From NCBI GenBank assembly GCA_017621015.1, contig JAGAUC010000276.1:1-5271 (forward strand): a stretch of DNA of 5,271 bases. Direction: 5' to 3'. The notes under the pieces were generated by a model. It searched no databases. It was not told the DNA's origin and saw only the letters and a program-made list of their open reading frames with translations. The position numbers and the translations under genes are program-made. This DNA is from Clostridia bacterium (lineage in GTDB: Bacteria; Bacillota; Clostridia; Oscillospirales; CAG-272). Shown in pieces: positions 1 through 5,271 of this stretch (positions are counted from its first letter, which is position 1; each line of letters starts with the position of its first letter).

Positions 1-28
1 CGTTTCTGAAATCGCCTGCTACAACCAT
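1..28 (-). CDS. efp: Elongation factor P, N-terminal fragment (leftward gene cut by window edge)
   Basis: Read leftward from an ATG at 28-26, the sequence encodes MVVAGDFRN before the window ends. That peptide matches the typical start of Firmicute elongation factor P (M-V/I-x-A-G-D-F-R-N-G), and it is preceded by a GGAGG Shine-Dalgarno site (41-37) at 8-base spacing and by a good promoter. EF-P binds between the P and E sites of the ribosome and relieves stalling at polyproline stretches. Its modified residue and all three beta-barrel domains lie outside the window. The gene is divergent from the yicC operon. The call rests on nine codons plus the translation signals, so another protein with the same N-terminus cannot be excluded, although I know of no good alternative. 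Confidence 0.75.
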
Positions 29-36
29 TGTTATAA

Positions 37-41
37 CCTCC
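37..41 (-). promoter_or_regulatory. Ribosome binding site of efp
   Basis: The plus strand reads CCTCC, giving GGAGG on the minus strand, 8 bases before the leftward ATG. It is the main support, besides the peptide itself, for a real leftward gene start at 28. Confidence 0.8.
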
Positions 42-62
42 AAAAAATTAGCGTTCTGAAAT

Positions 63-95
63 ATTTTTTCACATTATTATATCTCATTTTTTCAC
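63..95. repeat. Exact 10-base direct repeat around the efp -10 box
   Basis: ATTTTTTCAC occurs exactly at 63-72 and 86-95, a 23-base period (about two helical turns). The copies flank the efp -10 box on either side, one near the predicted start of transcription and one in the promoter spacer. This arrangement would suit an operator, but six of the ten bases are a T run in an A/T-rich region, so chance is a serious alternative. Confidence 0.35.
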
Positions 96-104
96 TTTTT
101 GCAA
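76..104 (-). promoter_or_regulatory. Sigma-A-type promoter for efp (leftward)
   Basis: On the minus strand the -10 box is a perfect TATAAT (81-76) and the -35 box is TTGCAA (104-99, four of six consensus bases), separated by 17 bases. Transcription should begin near base 69, giving a leader of about 40 bases before the efp start. The surroundings are very A/T-rich, which raises the chance of accidental matches, but the spacing and position relative to the gene are what is expected. Confidence 0.6.
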
Positions 105-185
105 TAGGATTTTCAAACATTTTTTCTTTTTTTATCATTTTTGCAAAAAAATCGCCCGCAAAGGCAAAAAAGAGCGCCTGTGTGG

Positions 186-214
186 TTGACAAAACAGCAA
201 AAATGGTTTAAAAT
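186..214 (+). promoter_or_regulatory. Sigma-A-type promoter for the yicC-remA-gmk-rpoZ-priA-def operon
   Basis: A perfect TTGACA (186-191) is followed after exactly 17 bases by TAAAAT (209-214, five of six consensus bases). Transcription should start near base 221, giving a leader of about 46 bases before the yicC ATG. It is the only strong promoter I see for the rightward genes, whose tight spacing makes it the likely driver of all of them. Its -35 box lies 81 bases from the -35 box of the divergent efp promoter, so the two polymerases would bind back to back. Confidence 0.8.
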
Positions 215-253
215 ATATTATGTATATCTATTATTAAAATTAATGCAAAACAA

Positions 254-259
254 AGGAGG
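254..259 (+). promoter_or_regulatory. Ribosome binding site that fixes the yicC start
   Basis: AGGAGG, inside the longer match AAAGGAGGT (252-260), ends 7 bases before the ATG at 267. Upstream in-frame ATGs at 141 and 243 lack such a site, and the one at 141 lies upstream of the promoter. This decides the start at 267. Confidence 0.9.
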
Positions 260-266
260 TACTGTT

Positions 267-1154
267 ATGTTAAAAAGCATGACTGCCTTTGGCCGCGCCA
301 AGCTCACCGTGGGCGGCAAGGACATCACCGCCGAGATCCGAAGTGTCAACAACCGATATTTCGATTGCAATACAAGACTTCCCCGCGCGTACTCCTATCT
401 GGAGGAAAAGATCAAGCCCTATCTCCAGTCCCGCGGCATCTCGCGCGGAAAGGTGGACGTCAGCATCAGCGTGGAGGTCGTAGAGACCGAGGGCATCGAC
501 ATTGCGCTGGACACCGCGTATGCGAGAGGCTACATTGAGGCGCTCCGCCGCCTGCGCGACGAATTTGGCCTTGCCGACGACATCAGCGTGATGAGCGTGG
601 CGCGCAACCAGGAGATCTTCAGCGTACATAAGCCCGAGGAGGATGCCGAGGCTGAATGGCAAAACGTTCTGTCGGTGCTTTCGCTTGCAGTTGACGCCTT
701 TCTCGCCGGCCGTGCCGCGGAGGGTGCCAACATCGAGAAGGATCTCCGCGCCAAGGTGGACAACATCGGTAAGATCACCGAGAAGATCGAGACGCTTTCC
801 GAGCAAAGCATCAAGGGCTACCACCAACGTCTGCGCGAGCGTCTGACCCAGGTGCTGGCTGACAACAAGGTGACGGCCGACGAAAACCGCATTCTCACCG
901 AGTGCGCCATCTTTGCCGACCGCGTGGCCATTGACGAGGAGCTGGTGCGCCTGCGCTCGCACTTTACGGCGTTTGACGGCATTCTTAAAATGGACGAGCC
1001 AACCGGACGCAAGCTGGACTTTCTCATTCAGGAAATGAACCGCGAGATCAACACCGTGGGCTCCAAGTGCTCGGATTCCGAGATCGCACACCTTGTGGTG
1101 GACGTCAAGACCGAGCTAGAAAAGATCCGCGAGCAGATCCAAAATATCGAATAA
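267..1154 (+). CDS. yicC: YicC/YloC family endoribonuclease
   Basis: The 295-residue protein matches the YicC/YloC family in length (about 290 residues) and at both ends. The N-terminal domain begins MLKSMTAFGRA and carries EIRSVNNRYFD (residues 23-33). The C-terminal DUF1732 region (about 210-295) contains LRSHFTAF, then GRKLDFLIQEMNREINTVGSK from residue 247, and ends in the family signature REQIQNIE. Members are endoribonucleases: E. coli YicC has been linked to turnover of the small RNA RyhB, and B. subtilis YloC is the equivalent in this operon. The RNA targets here are unknown. It is the first gene of the operon, directly behind the strong promoter and an AGGAGG site. An in-frame extension upstream to 141 is possible on paper, but it overlaps the promoter and its residues are low-complexity and unlike the family. 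No frameshift or missing block is visible. Confidence 0.95.
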   Translation: MLKSMTAFGRAKLTVGGKDITAEIRSVNNRYFDCNTRLPRAYSYLEEKIKPYLQSRGISRGKVDVSISVEVVETEGIDIALDTAYARGYIEALRRLRDEFGLADDISVMSVARNQEIFSVHKPEEDAEAEWQNVLSVLSLAVDAFLAGRAAEGANIEKDLRAKVDNIGKITEKIETLSEQSIKGYHQRLRERLTQVLADNKVTADENRILTECAIFADRVAIDEELVRLRSHFTAFDGILKMDEPTGRKLDFLIQEMNREINTVGSKCSDSEIAHLVVDVKTELEKIREQIQNIE

Positions 1155-1169
1155 AGAGGGACAGGACGT

Positions 1170-1451
1170 ATGAAATTCATTAACGTTGGATTTGGCAACA
1201 TGGTGGCGGTCGAGCGCATTGTGGCCATCGCCTCGCCCGAATCCGCGCCCATCAAGCGCCTTTTGCAGGACGCCAAGGACGACGGGCGCGCGATCGACGT
1301 CACCTGCGGTAGACGGACACGCTCGGTCATCGTCACCGACTCTGAGCACGTCATCCTTTCCGCCATTCAGACCGAGACCATTGCCGGCAGACTGGAAAAC
1401 CGCGAGGGTGCGGACGAGAACGAAGAGGACATCGAGGACAAGGAGGATTGA
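1170..1451 (+). CDS. remA: RemA family DNA-binding regulator (DUF370) with acidic C-terminal tail
   Basis: This 93-residue protein follows yicC after 15 bases, with a GAGG ribosome site at 1156-1159. Residues 1-75 are clearly RemA: KFINVGFGN near the start, SPESAPIKR (22-30), the basic GRRTR (47-51) and DSEHVILSAIQTET (57-70). In B. subtilis, RemA forms a ring-shaped oligomer that wraps DNA and activates biofilm matrix and osmoprotection operons. By alignment from memory, its functional arginines 18, 50 and 51 correspond to R16, R48 and R49 here. Clostridia keep the gene even where biofilm targets are missing, so its regulon here is unknown. The last 18 residues (76-93) are strongly acidic, 11 of 18 being Asp or Glu, and look disordered. 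The gene is far too short for a nuclease or enzyme, and the family call is firm. Confidence 0.95.
   Translation: MKFINVGFGNMVAVERIVAIASPESAPIKRLLQDAKDDGRAIDVTCGRRTRSVIVTDSEHVILSAIQTETIAGRLENREGADENEEDIEDKED
1441..1446 (+). promoter_or_regulatory. Ribosome binding site of gmk, inside the remA coding sequence
   Basis: A perfect AGGAGG lies within the last codons of remA (Lys91-Glu92-Asp93) and 9 bases before the gmk ATG at 1456. Ribosomes finishing remA would cover it, which suggests translational coupling. It also selects this ATG over longer in-frame readings upstream. Confidence 0.85.
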
Positions 1452-1455
1452 CAGC

Positions 1456-2067
1456 ATGAAAAAAGGACTTTTGATCGTGGTATCCGGCCCCGCCGGAAGC
1501 GGTAAGGGCACGGTAAACTCACACCTGCTCTCGACCGACAATTTCCGTTTCTCGGTCTCGGCCACCACGCGTGCGCCGCGACCCGGCGAGAGAGACGGCA
1601 TCAACTACTTCTACATTTCGCGCGATGAGTTTGAGAAAAAGATCGAAAACGGCGAAATGCTGGAGCACAACTACTACTGCGGCAACTACTACGGCACACC
1701 GCGCGAGGCGGTGGAGCGCGTGCTTGCCGAGGGCAAAAACATCATTCTGGAGATCGACGTCAACGGCGCGATGCAGGTCAAGAAAAAGTACCCCGACGCG
1801 GTACTCATTATGCTGCTCCCGCCCACCTTCTCCATCCAGGAGGAGCGCCTGCGCGGCAGAGCCACCGAGGACGAGGAGACCATCCAGAAGCGCTTAGCGC
1901 AAACAAAGGCCGAGGTTCCGCACTTTGCCGAGTACGATTACATCGTTTACAATTACGACGGCTGTGCCGACAAGGCGGCGGGTGACATTCTCGCCATCGT
2001 GCGCGCCGAGCAGCTTTCGGTCTCGCGCAACCCAAAGACCGCAGACCTTTACTTTGAAAAAAATTAA
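1456..2067 (+). CDS. gmk: Guanylate kinase
   Basis: Guanylate kinase transfers phosphate from ATP to GMP, making GDP for GTP and dGTP synthesis. The 203-residue length is normal for the family. In order, the protein shows the P-loop GPAGSGKGT (11-19), the GMP-binding region SATTRAPRPGERDGINYFY (35-53) with S35, R39, R42 and Y51, then E70 and YGT (79-81), then LEIDVNGA (98-105) with E99 and D101. The lid carries RLRGRATEDEETIQKRL in the second half. These residues match the yeast enzyme's substrate contacts offset by one. The start at 1456 is set by AGGAGG at 1441-1446; an in-frame reading from 1186 would only overlap remA in another frame. Only 4 bases separate it from remA. Gmk with RpoZ is a common operon pairing in bacteria, linking guanine nucleotide supply to RNA polymerase. 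No anomalies are visible. Confidence 0.97.
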   Translation: MKKGLLIVVSGPAGSGKGTVNSHLLSTDNFRFSVSATTRAPRPGERDGINYFYISRDEFEKKIENGEMLEHNYYCGNYYGTPREAVERVLAEGKNIILEIDVNGAMQVKKKYPDAVLIMLLPPTFSIQEERLRGRATEDEETIQKRLAQTKAEVPHFAEYDYIVYNYDGCADKAAGDILAIVRAEQLSVSRNPKTADLYFEKN

Positions 2068-2103
2068 AATTTTAAAATACAAACATTAAGATAGGAGATC
2101 ATT

Positions 2104-2439
2104 ATGCTTCACCCAACCTTTAACGAGCTTTCCAAGGACAAATTCAACCGCTATCAGCTTGCCATCGCCGCCGCTAAGTGCGCGCGCCAGGTGACCGACG
2201 AATACGTCAACCAGCGCGAGGCCGCCGAAAAAAGCCAGACCGGCAACAAGGAGACCGACAAGCCCGTAAGCACCATGATCGACCAGCAGCTCAAGGACGA
2301 GAAGGCGGTCAAGATCGCCATCGAGCGCATCTACAACGGTCAGTACACCATCGTAGAGCAGATGCCAAAGGAGCCTGAGGAGGCTGAGGAGACCGAGGAA
2401 ACCGAGGAAGCTGAGGAAGCCGAGAAAAACGCTGACTAA
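2104..2439 (+). CDS. rpoZ: DNA-directed RNA polymerase omega subunit, with insertion and repetitive acidic tail
   Basis: Omega binds the C-terminal part of beta-prime and helps it fold and assemble into RNA polymerase. The call rests on the MLHP start seen in clostridial omegas, the core helix NRYQLAIAAAKCARQ (15-29, compare E. coli NRFDLVLVAARRARQ), the second core block KAVKIAIERIYNGQYTIV (67-84), and the position right after gmk. It starts at an ATG 6 bases after AGGAG (2093-2097). Three things are odd. Cys26 sits where Arg is usual in A-R/K-R-A-R-Q. About 38 residues separate the two core blocks, roughly 20 more than in E. coli. The tail (90-107) is six repeats of Glu-X-Glu. At 111 residues it is longer than many omegas. 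The gap from gmk is 36 bases and very A/T-rich, the largest inside the operon. The family call is good; divergence in the middle lowers it slightly. Confidence 0.88.
   Translation: MLHPTFNELSKDKFNRYQLAIAAAKCARQVTDEYVNQREAAEKSQTGNKETDKPVSTMIDQQLKDEKAVKIAIERIYNGQYTIVEQMPKEPEEAEETEETEEAEEAEKNAD
2371..2424 (+). repeat. Six-unit, 9-base in-frame tandem repeat in the 3' end of rpoZ
   Basis: Six consecutive 9-base units follow the pattern GAR-NCY-GAG: GAGCCTGAG, GAGGCTGAG, GAGACCGAG, GAAACCGAG, GAAGCTGAG and GAAGCCGAG. They encode Glu-(Pro/Ala/Thr/Thr/Ala/Ala)-Glu, residues 90-107 of omega. The period is exact, without insertion. Units differ at only a few positions, which fits growth by slippage followed by point change. 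The strand is rich in GAGGA and AGGAG, so it also resembles a row of Shine-Dalgarno sites. Confidence 0.9.
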
Positions 2440-2443
2440 GGAG
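2438..2443 (+). promoter_or_regulatory. Ribosome binding site of priA, overlapping the rpoZ stop codon
   Basis: AAGGAG shares its first two bases with the TAA stop of rpoZ (2437-2439) and ends 5 bases before the priA ATG at 2449. The overlap suggests that termination on rpoZ and initiation on priA are coupled. Confidence 0.8.
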
Positions 2444-2448
2444 ACATT

Positions 2449-4929
2449 ATGACGAAGGAATATGCACGGGTATACGTTCTGGACATACCGTATTGCATTG
2501 ACCGCGCCTACGACTATTACCTGCCCACGGATCTTAGGCAGGAGGTCGAGCGCGGCTCCTTTGTCACGGTTCCCTTCGGCACCGGCAACCGACGCCATAT
2601 GGCACTTGTCTGCGAGGTTAGAGATACCACCGAATATAAGGAGCTAAAGCCTGTCCTCTCGGTATGCCCGAGGAGCCTTTGCCTTTCGGAGGAAATGATC
2701 GGCCTTTGCGCCTTTTTGAAGGAAATGACGCTGTGCACCTATGGCGATGCCATTCACGCCATGCTCCCCTCGGCGGTGCTTTCGCGGTTTGAGGAATACT
2801 ATTCTCTCACCGATAAGCCCCTGCCGCAAAACCCCAAAAGCCTGGATACGCAGGCCCTTTTTATCTACCGACACATTGAAAAGCAAAAACGTGTTTCGCT
2901 TACCGCGCTCAAAACGCGCTTCCGCGCCTCGGTGTCCGAGCACATCCGCAAGCTTTGCGAAGCGGGATACTTACGCCGTGAGACCGAGGTAAAAGACAGC
3001 GAGGCGGGCCTTAAAAGGCGAAGCTATGCCCTTTTGGCAGACGAAGAGACGCTCAAAAAGGCGCTCCTGGCCAAAAACGGCACACCGCGCGCCCCCAAAG
3101 CCCTAGCCATCGCCATGGCACTTGCCGAAAACGGCGCAATGAGCGAGGAGGACCTTCTCAAGGCCGCAAAAGCCACCAAGACACAACTGAGAAGCCTTCT
3201 GGACAAAGGGCTGATCGCATGCCGCACCGAGACGGTCTACCGCACCGCCACACCCCCCACCGAGCCGACCGCTAGGGGGGCGATCACCTTAAACGAGGAG
3301 CAACAGGCAGCTTTCCACACGCTGTCGGCACTCGTCGATTCGGGCAAGCCGAATGGCGCTCTGCTTTACGGCGTAACGGGAAGCGGAAAGACCAGCGTCA
3401 TGCTGGCGCTGATCGATCACGTTCTGGCGGCAAACCGGGGCGTTATTGTCCTTTTGCCCGAGATCGCGCTGACACCGCAGACCCTCTCGATCTTTTGCTC
3501 GCGCTACGGAAGCCGCGTGGAGGTGCTCCACTCGGGGCTGTCGGGCGGTGAGCGCATCGACGCATACACGCGCATTCGCGAGGGCGAGGCCGACGTTGTG
3601 GTCGGTACACGCTCGGCGGTGTTTGCTCCGGTAAAAAACCTCGGCCTTATTGTTATGGATGAGGAGCAGGAGCACACCTATAAATCCGATATGAACCCCA
3701 AATACCACGCGCGCGACGCCGCGCGCTACCGCTGCGCCAAATCGGGTGCGCTGATGCTTCTGGCATCGGCCACCCCCAGCATCGAAAGCTACAAAAAGGC
3801 GCTGGACGGTGTGTATACGCTGGTCAAGCTCAAAAACCGCTACGGAAATGCAAGGCTTCCCGAGGTGCAGGTGGACGATATGCGAGGCGAGCTTCGCACA
3901 GGCAATCTCGCACCGCTCGGAAAAAATCTGGCATCCCTTTTGCTGGAAACGCGGAAACGGAACGAGCAATCCATTCTCTTTCTCAATCGGCGCGGCTACA
4001 ACAGCTTTGTCACCTGCCGCACCTGCGGAAAGCCGCTCGTGTGCCCCCGGTGCAGCGTGTCGCTGACCTATCACACAAAGCGCGGCCACTATGAGGAGGG
4101 GACGCTTGTATGCCACTTTTGCGGCATGCGAACGCCGCCCCCCACGACCTGCCCCGAGTGCGGCGGCGAGCACCTATCGTTCGTCGGCTACGGCACACAG
4201 CGTGTCGAGCGTGAGCTCTCGGAGCTGATGCCCGACTCCACCATTCTCCGTATGGACACCGACACCACGGCCACGCGAAGCTCCTACGATGACATTCTCG
4301 GAAAATTCCGCCGCCACGAGGCCGACGTTCTGCTGGGCACCCAGATGGTGACCAAGGGACACGACTTTGGCGACGTCACGCTGGTGGGCGTTCTTTTGGC
4401 CGACGCGTCACTGTATCTGGACGATTACCGCGCCGCCGAGCGCACCTTTTCGCTTCTCACCCAGGTCATCGGACGCGCCGGACGCGCCGACAAGCCGGGA
4501 CGGGCGGTCATCCAGACAAACAACCCCGATAACGAGGTCATTCGTCTGGCTTGCGCGCAGGACTACGAGGGCTTTTATGAGCGCGAGATCCGCTTGCGAC
4601 GGGCGCTCACCTTCCCGCCCTTCTGCGACATTGCGCTGTTTAACATCGTCTCGCAGGACGAAAACGAGCTGATGCTGGCCTGCAAGCGCTTCCACGAGGA
4701 CTTCAAGGTGCGCGCCAAAAAGGAATATCCCGACCTGCCGCTTGTGGTCTTCGGTCCCTTTGAGGCACCGGTCTACAAGGTGGACGGCAAATACCGTATG
4801 CGCCTGGTCGTCAAATGCAGACTTAACGCCAAGAGCCGCGCGTTTTTCGCTTCGCTGCTCGGCGAATTCGGACGCGAGGCGGGAAGCAAGACCACACTTT
4901 CCATTGATTTGAACCCAACCAACCTTTGA
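2449..4929 (+). CDS. priA: Primosomal protein N', replication restart helicase PriA
   Basis: PriA recognises stalled or collapsed replication forks, unwinds the lagging arm 3' to 5' and starts reloading of the replicative helicase. The 826 residues are close to the B. subtilis protein. The N-terminal 3'-end-binding domain (about 5-100) has DRAYDYYLP and GSFVTVPFGTGNRR. Two helix-turn-helix-like blocks follow (about 134-182 and 217-265). The helicase core has Walker A GVTGSGKTS (308-316), the Walker B/DEAH-like box DEEQEH (404-409), SATPS (440-444), GTQM (630-633) and QVIGRAGR (672-679). Eight zinc-binding cysteines are all present: 523, 526, 532, 535, 555, 558, 568 and 571. The C-terminal domain begins near RALTFPPF and runs to the end. 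The motif set appears intact, so the enzyme should be active. It follows rpoZ by 9 bases and precedes def by 15. Box II reads DEEQ rather than the DEEH of E. coli. The start is set by AAGGAG at 2438-2443. Confidence 0.97.
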   Translation: MTKEYARVYVLDIPYCIDRAYDYYLPTDLRQEVERGSFVTVPFGTGNRRHMALVCEVRDTTEYKELKPVLSVCPRSLCLSEEMIGLCAFLKEMTLCTYGDAIHAMLPSAVLSRFEEYYSLTDKPLPQNPKSLDTQALFIYRHIEKQKRVSLTALKTRFRASVSEHIRKLCEAGYLRRETEVKDSEAGLKRRSYALLADEETLKKALLAKNGTPRAPKALAIAMALAENGAMSEEDLLKAAKATKTQLRSLLDKGLIACRTETVYRTATPPTEPTARGAITLNEEQQAAFHTLSALVDSGKPNGALLYGVTGSGKTSVMLALIDHVLAANRGVIVLLPEIALTPQTLSIFCSRYGSRVEVLHSGLSGGERIDAYTRIREGEADVVVGTRSAVFAPVKNLGLIVMDEEQEHTYKSDMNPKYHARDAARYRCAKSGALMLLASATPSIESYKKALDGVYTLVKLKNRYGNARLPEVQVDDMRGELRTGNLAPLGKNLASLLLETRKRNEQSILFLNRRGYNSFVTCRTCGKPLVCPRCSVSLTYHTKRGHYEEGTLVCHFCGMRTPPPTTCPECGGEHLSFVGYGTQRVERELSELMPDSTILRMDTDTTATRSSYDDILGKFRRHEADVLLGTQMVTKGHDFGDVTLVGVLLADASLYLDDYRAAERTFSLLTQVIGRAGRADKPGRAVIQTNNPDNEVIRLACAQDYEGFYEREIRLRRALTFPPFCDIALFNIVSQDENELMLACKRFHEDFKVRAKKEYPDLPLVVFGPFEAPVYKVDGKYRMRLVVKCRLNAKSRAFFASLLGEFGREAGSKTTLSIDLNPTNL

Positions 4930-4944
4930 AAGGATAAAGATATT

Positions 4945-5271
4945 ATGGCTAAACTCAACATCGTAAAATACGGGGACGAGGTGCTCCGCAAAAAATGCCG
5001 CGAGGTCGACGAGATCACGCCTCGCATCCTCACGCTTCTTGACGATATGGTCGAGACCATGCGTGCCGCCGACGGCTGCGGTCTGGCCGCCCCTCAGGTG
5101 GGCATTCTGCGCCGCATTGCGGTGGTCGAGCTGGACGACAAGGTCTATGAGCTGATCAACCCCCACATCATCGCCTTTTCGGGTGAGCAGTATGAGGTCG
5201 AGGGCTGTCTCTCGATCCCCGGTGAGCAGGTGACCACCAAGCGCCCGATGTACGTCACCGTACGCGCCTTC
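4945..5271 (+). CDS. def: Peptide deformylase, N-terminal 109 residues (gene continues past the window)
   Basis: Peptide deformylase removes the formyl group from the N-terminal methionine of new proteins as they leave the ribosome. Translation from the ATG at 4945 gives MAKLNIVKYGDEVLRKKC and so on. Motif 1 is GLAAPQVG (46-53) and motif 2 is EGCLSIPG (86-93), whose Cys88 is the first metal ligand. The third motif, HEXXH with the other two metal ligands and the catalytic Glu, lies beyond the window. About 40-60 residues are probably missing, judging by the family's usual 150-170. AAAGGA (4929-4934) overlaps the priA stop codon by one base and lies 10 bases before the ATG. In related genomes, priA-def is usually followed by fmt, the matching Met-tRNA formyltransferase; that cannot be seen here. 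The frame stays open to the right edge. Confidence 0.95.
   Translation, partial: MAKLNIVKYGDEVLRKKCREVDEITPRILTLLDDMVETMRAADGCGLAAPQVGILRRIAVVELDDKVYELINPHIIAFSGEQYEVEGCLSIPGEQVTTKRPMYVTVRAF

Noticed and set aside
4..62. TTCTGAAAT repeated at 4-12 and 54-62
   Set aside because: One copy is inside the efp coding sequence, which explains it as codons for the conserved peptide. The second match of nine bases in A/T-rich DNA is likely chance.
162..179. Possible hairpin AGGC...GCCT in the divergent region, as a terminator or riboswitch stem
   Set aside because: The stem has only four pairs with a ten-base loop, no T run follows it, and it lies upstream of the rightward promoter.
141..266. N-terminal extension of yicC by 42 codons
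   Set aside because: The extension runs through the TTGACA/TAAAAT promoter and the AGGAGG site, and its residues do not resemble the YicC/YloC N-terminus, which begins exactly at 267.
270..1091. Long 273-residue open frame antisense to yicC
   Set aside because: It lies wholly opposite a well-recognised gene in GC-rich-wobble sequence, has no ribosome site that I can see, and its protein resembles no known family. It is a codon-bias shadow.
1186..1455. Extended gmk frame beginning inside remA
   Set aside because: The 90 extra residues are the wrong-frame reading of remA. The family start MKKGLLIVVSGPAGSGKGT has its own AGGAGG site.
2086..2598. Leucine-rich antisense frame across rpoZ and the start of priA, resembling a membrane protein
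   Set aside because: The hydrophobic run comes from reading the GAG/GAA repeat backwards as CTC/CTT leucine codons, so it is an artefact of the repeat.
3289..4173. 294-residue open frame antisense to priA
   Set aside because: It is opposite the intact helicase core. Its composition is rich in Ala, Val, Gly and Arg, as expected for the complement of GC-biased codons, and no domain is recognisable.
4408..5166. 252-residue open frame antisense to the end of priA and the start of def
   Set aside because: It spans two real genes and their junction on the other strand, and shows no recognisable motif.

Overview
This window looks like ordinary core-genome DNA from a low-GC-lineage Gram-positive bacterium (Bacillota, most likely class Clostridia, possibly an Oscillospirales- or Christensenellales-like gut anaerobe). 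The evidence is the conserved Firmicute gene order yicC/yloC - remA - gmk - rpoZ - priA - def, strong AGGAGG-type Shine-Dalgarno sites before most genes, and protein variants I associate with Clostridia (omega starting MLHP, PriA with a DEEQEH box). The genes favour G/C at wobble positions, while the leader and one intergenic gap are very A/T-rich. The taxonomic call is inference from gene content and style, not from a search.

Layout. Bases 1-28 are the first nine codons of a leftward gene, recognisable as elongation factor P (efp). Bases 29-266 are an A/T-rich divergent control region with one good sigma-A-type promoter for each direction. The leftward one reads TTGCAA - 17 bp - TATAAT and the rightward one TTGACA - 17 bp - TAAAAT. 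From 267 to the right edge there is one tightly packed rightward operon: yicC/yloC (267-1154), remA (1170-1451), gmk (1456-2067), rpoZ (2104-2439), priA (2449-4929) and the first 109 codons of def (4945-5271, cut by the window edge). Gaps between genes are 15, 4, 36, 9 and 15 bases. I saw no obvious terminator, so a single long transcript that continues past the window is likely.

How the genes fit together. The operon joins housekeeping functions that scale with growth: RNA turnover (YicC/YloC), a small DNA-binding regulator (RemA), GDP synthesis (Gmk), the omega subunit of RNA polymerase (RpoZ), replication restart (PriA) and N-terminal deformylation of new proteins (Def). The divergent efp gene serves translation. 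The coaBC (dfp) gene, which lies between rpoZ and priA in Bacillus subtilis, is absent from that position here.

I found no convincing undescribed system, mobile element, CRISPR array or RNA gene. The items most worth a second look are modest: a perfect-period 9-base tandem repeat encoding an acidic tail on omega, an apparent insertion and a Cys-for-Arg change in omega's conserved core, an acidic tail on RemA whose codons also form the gmk ribosome binding site, and short direct repeats around the efp promoter.
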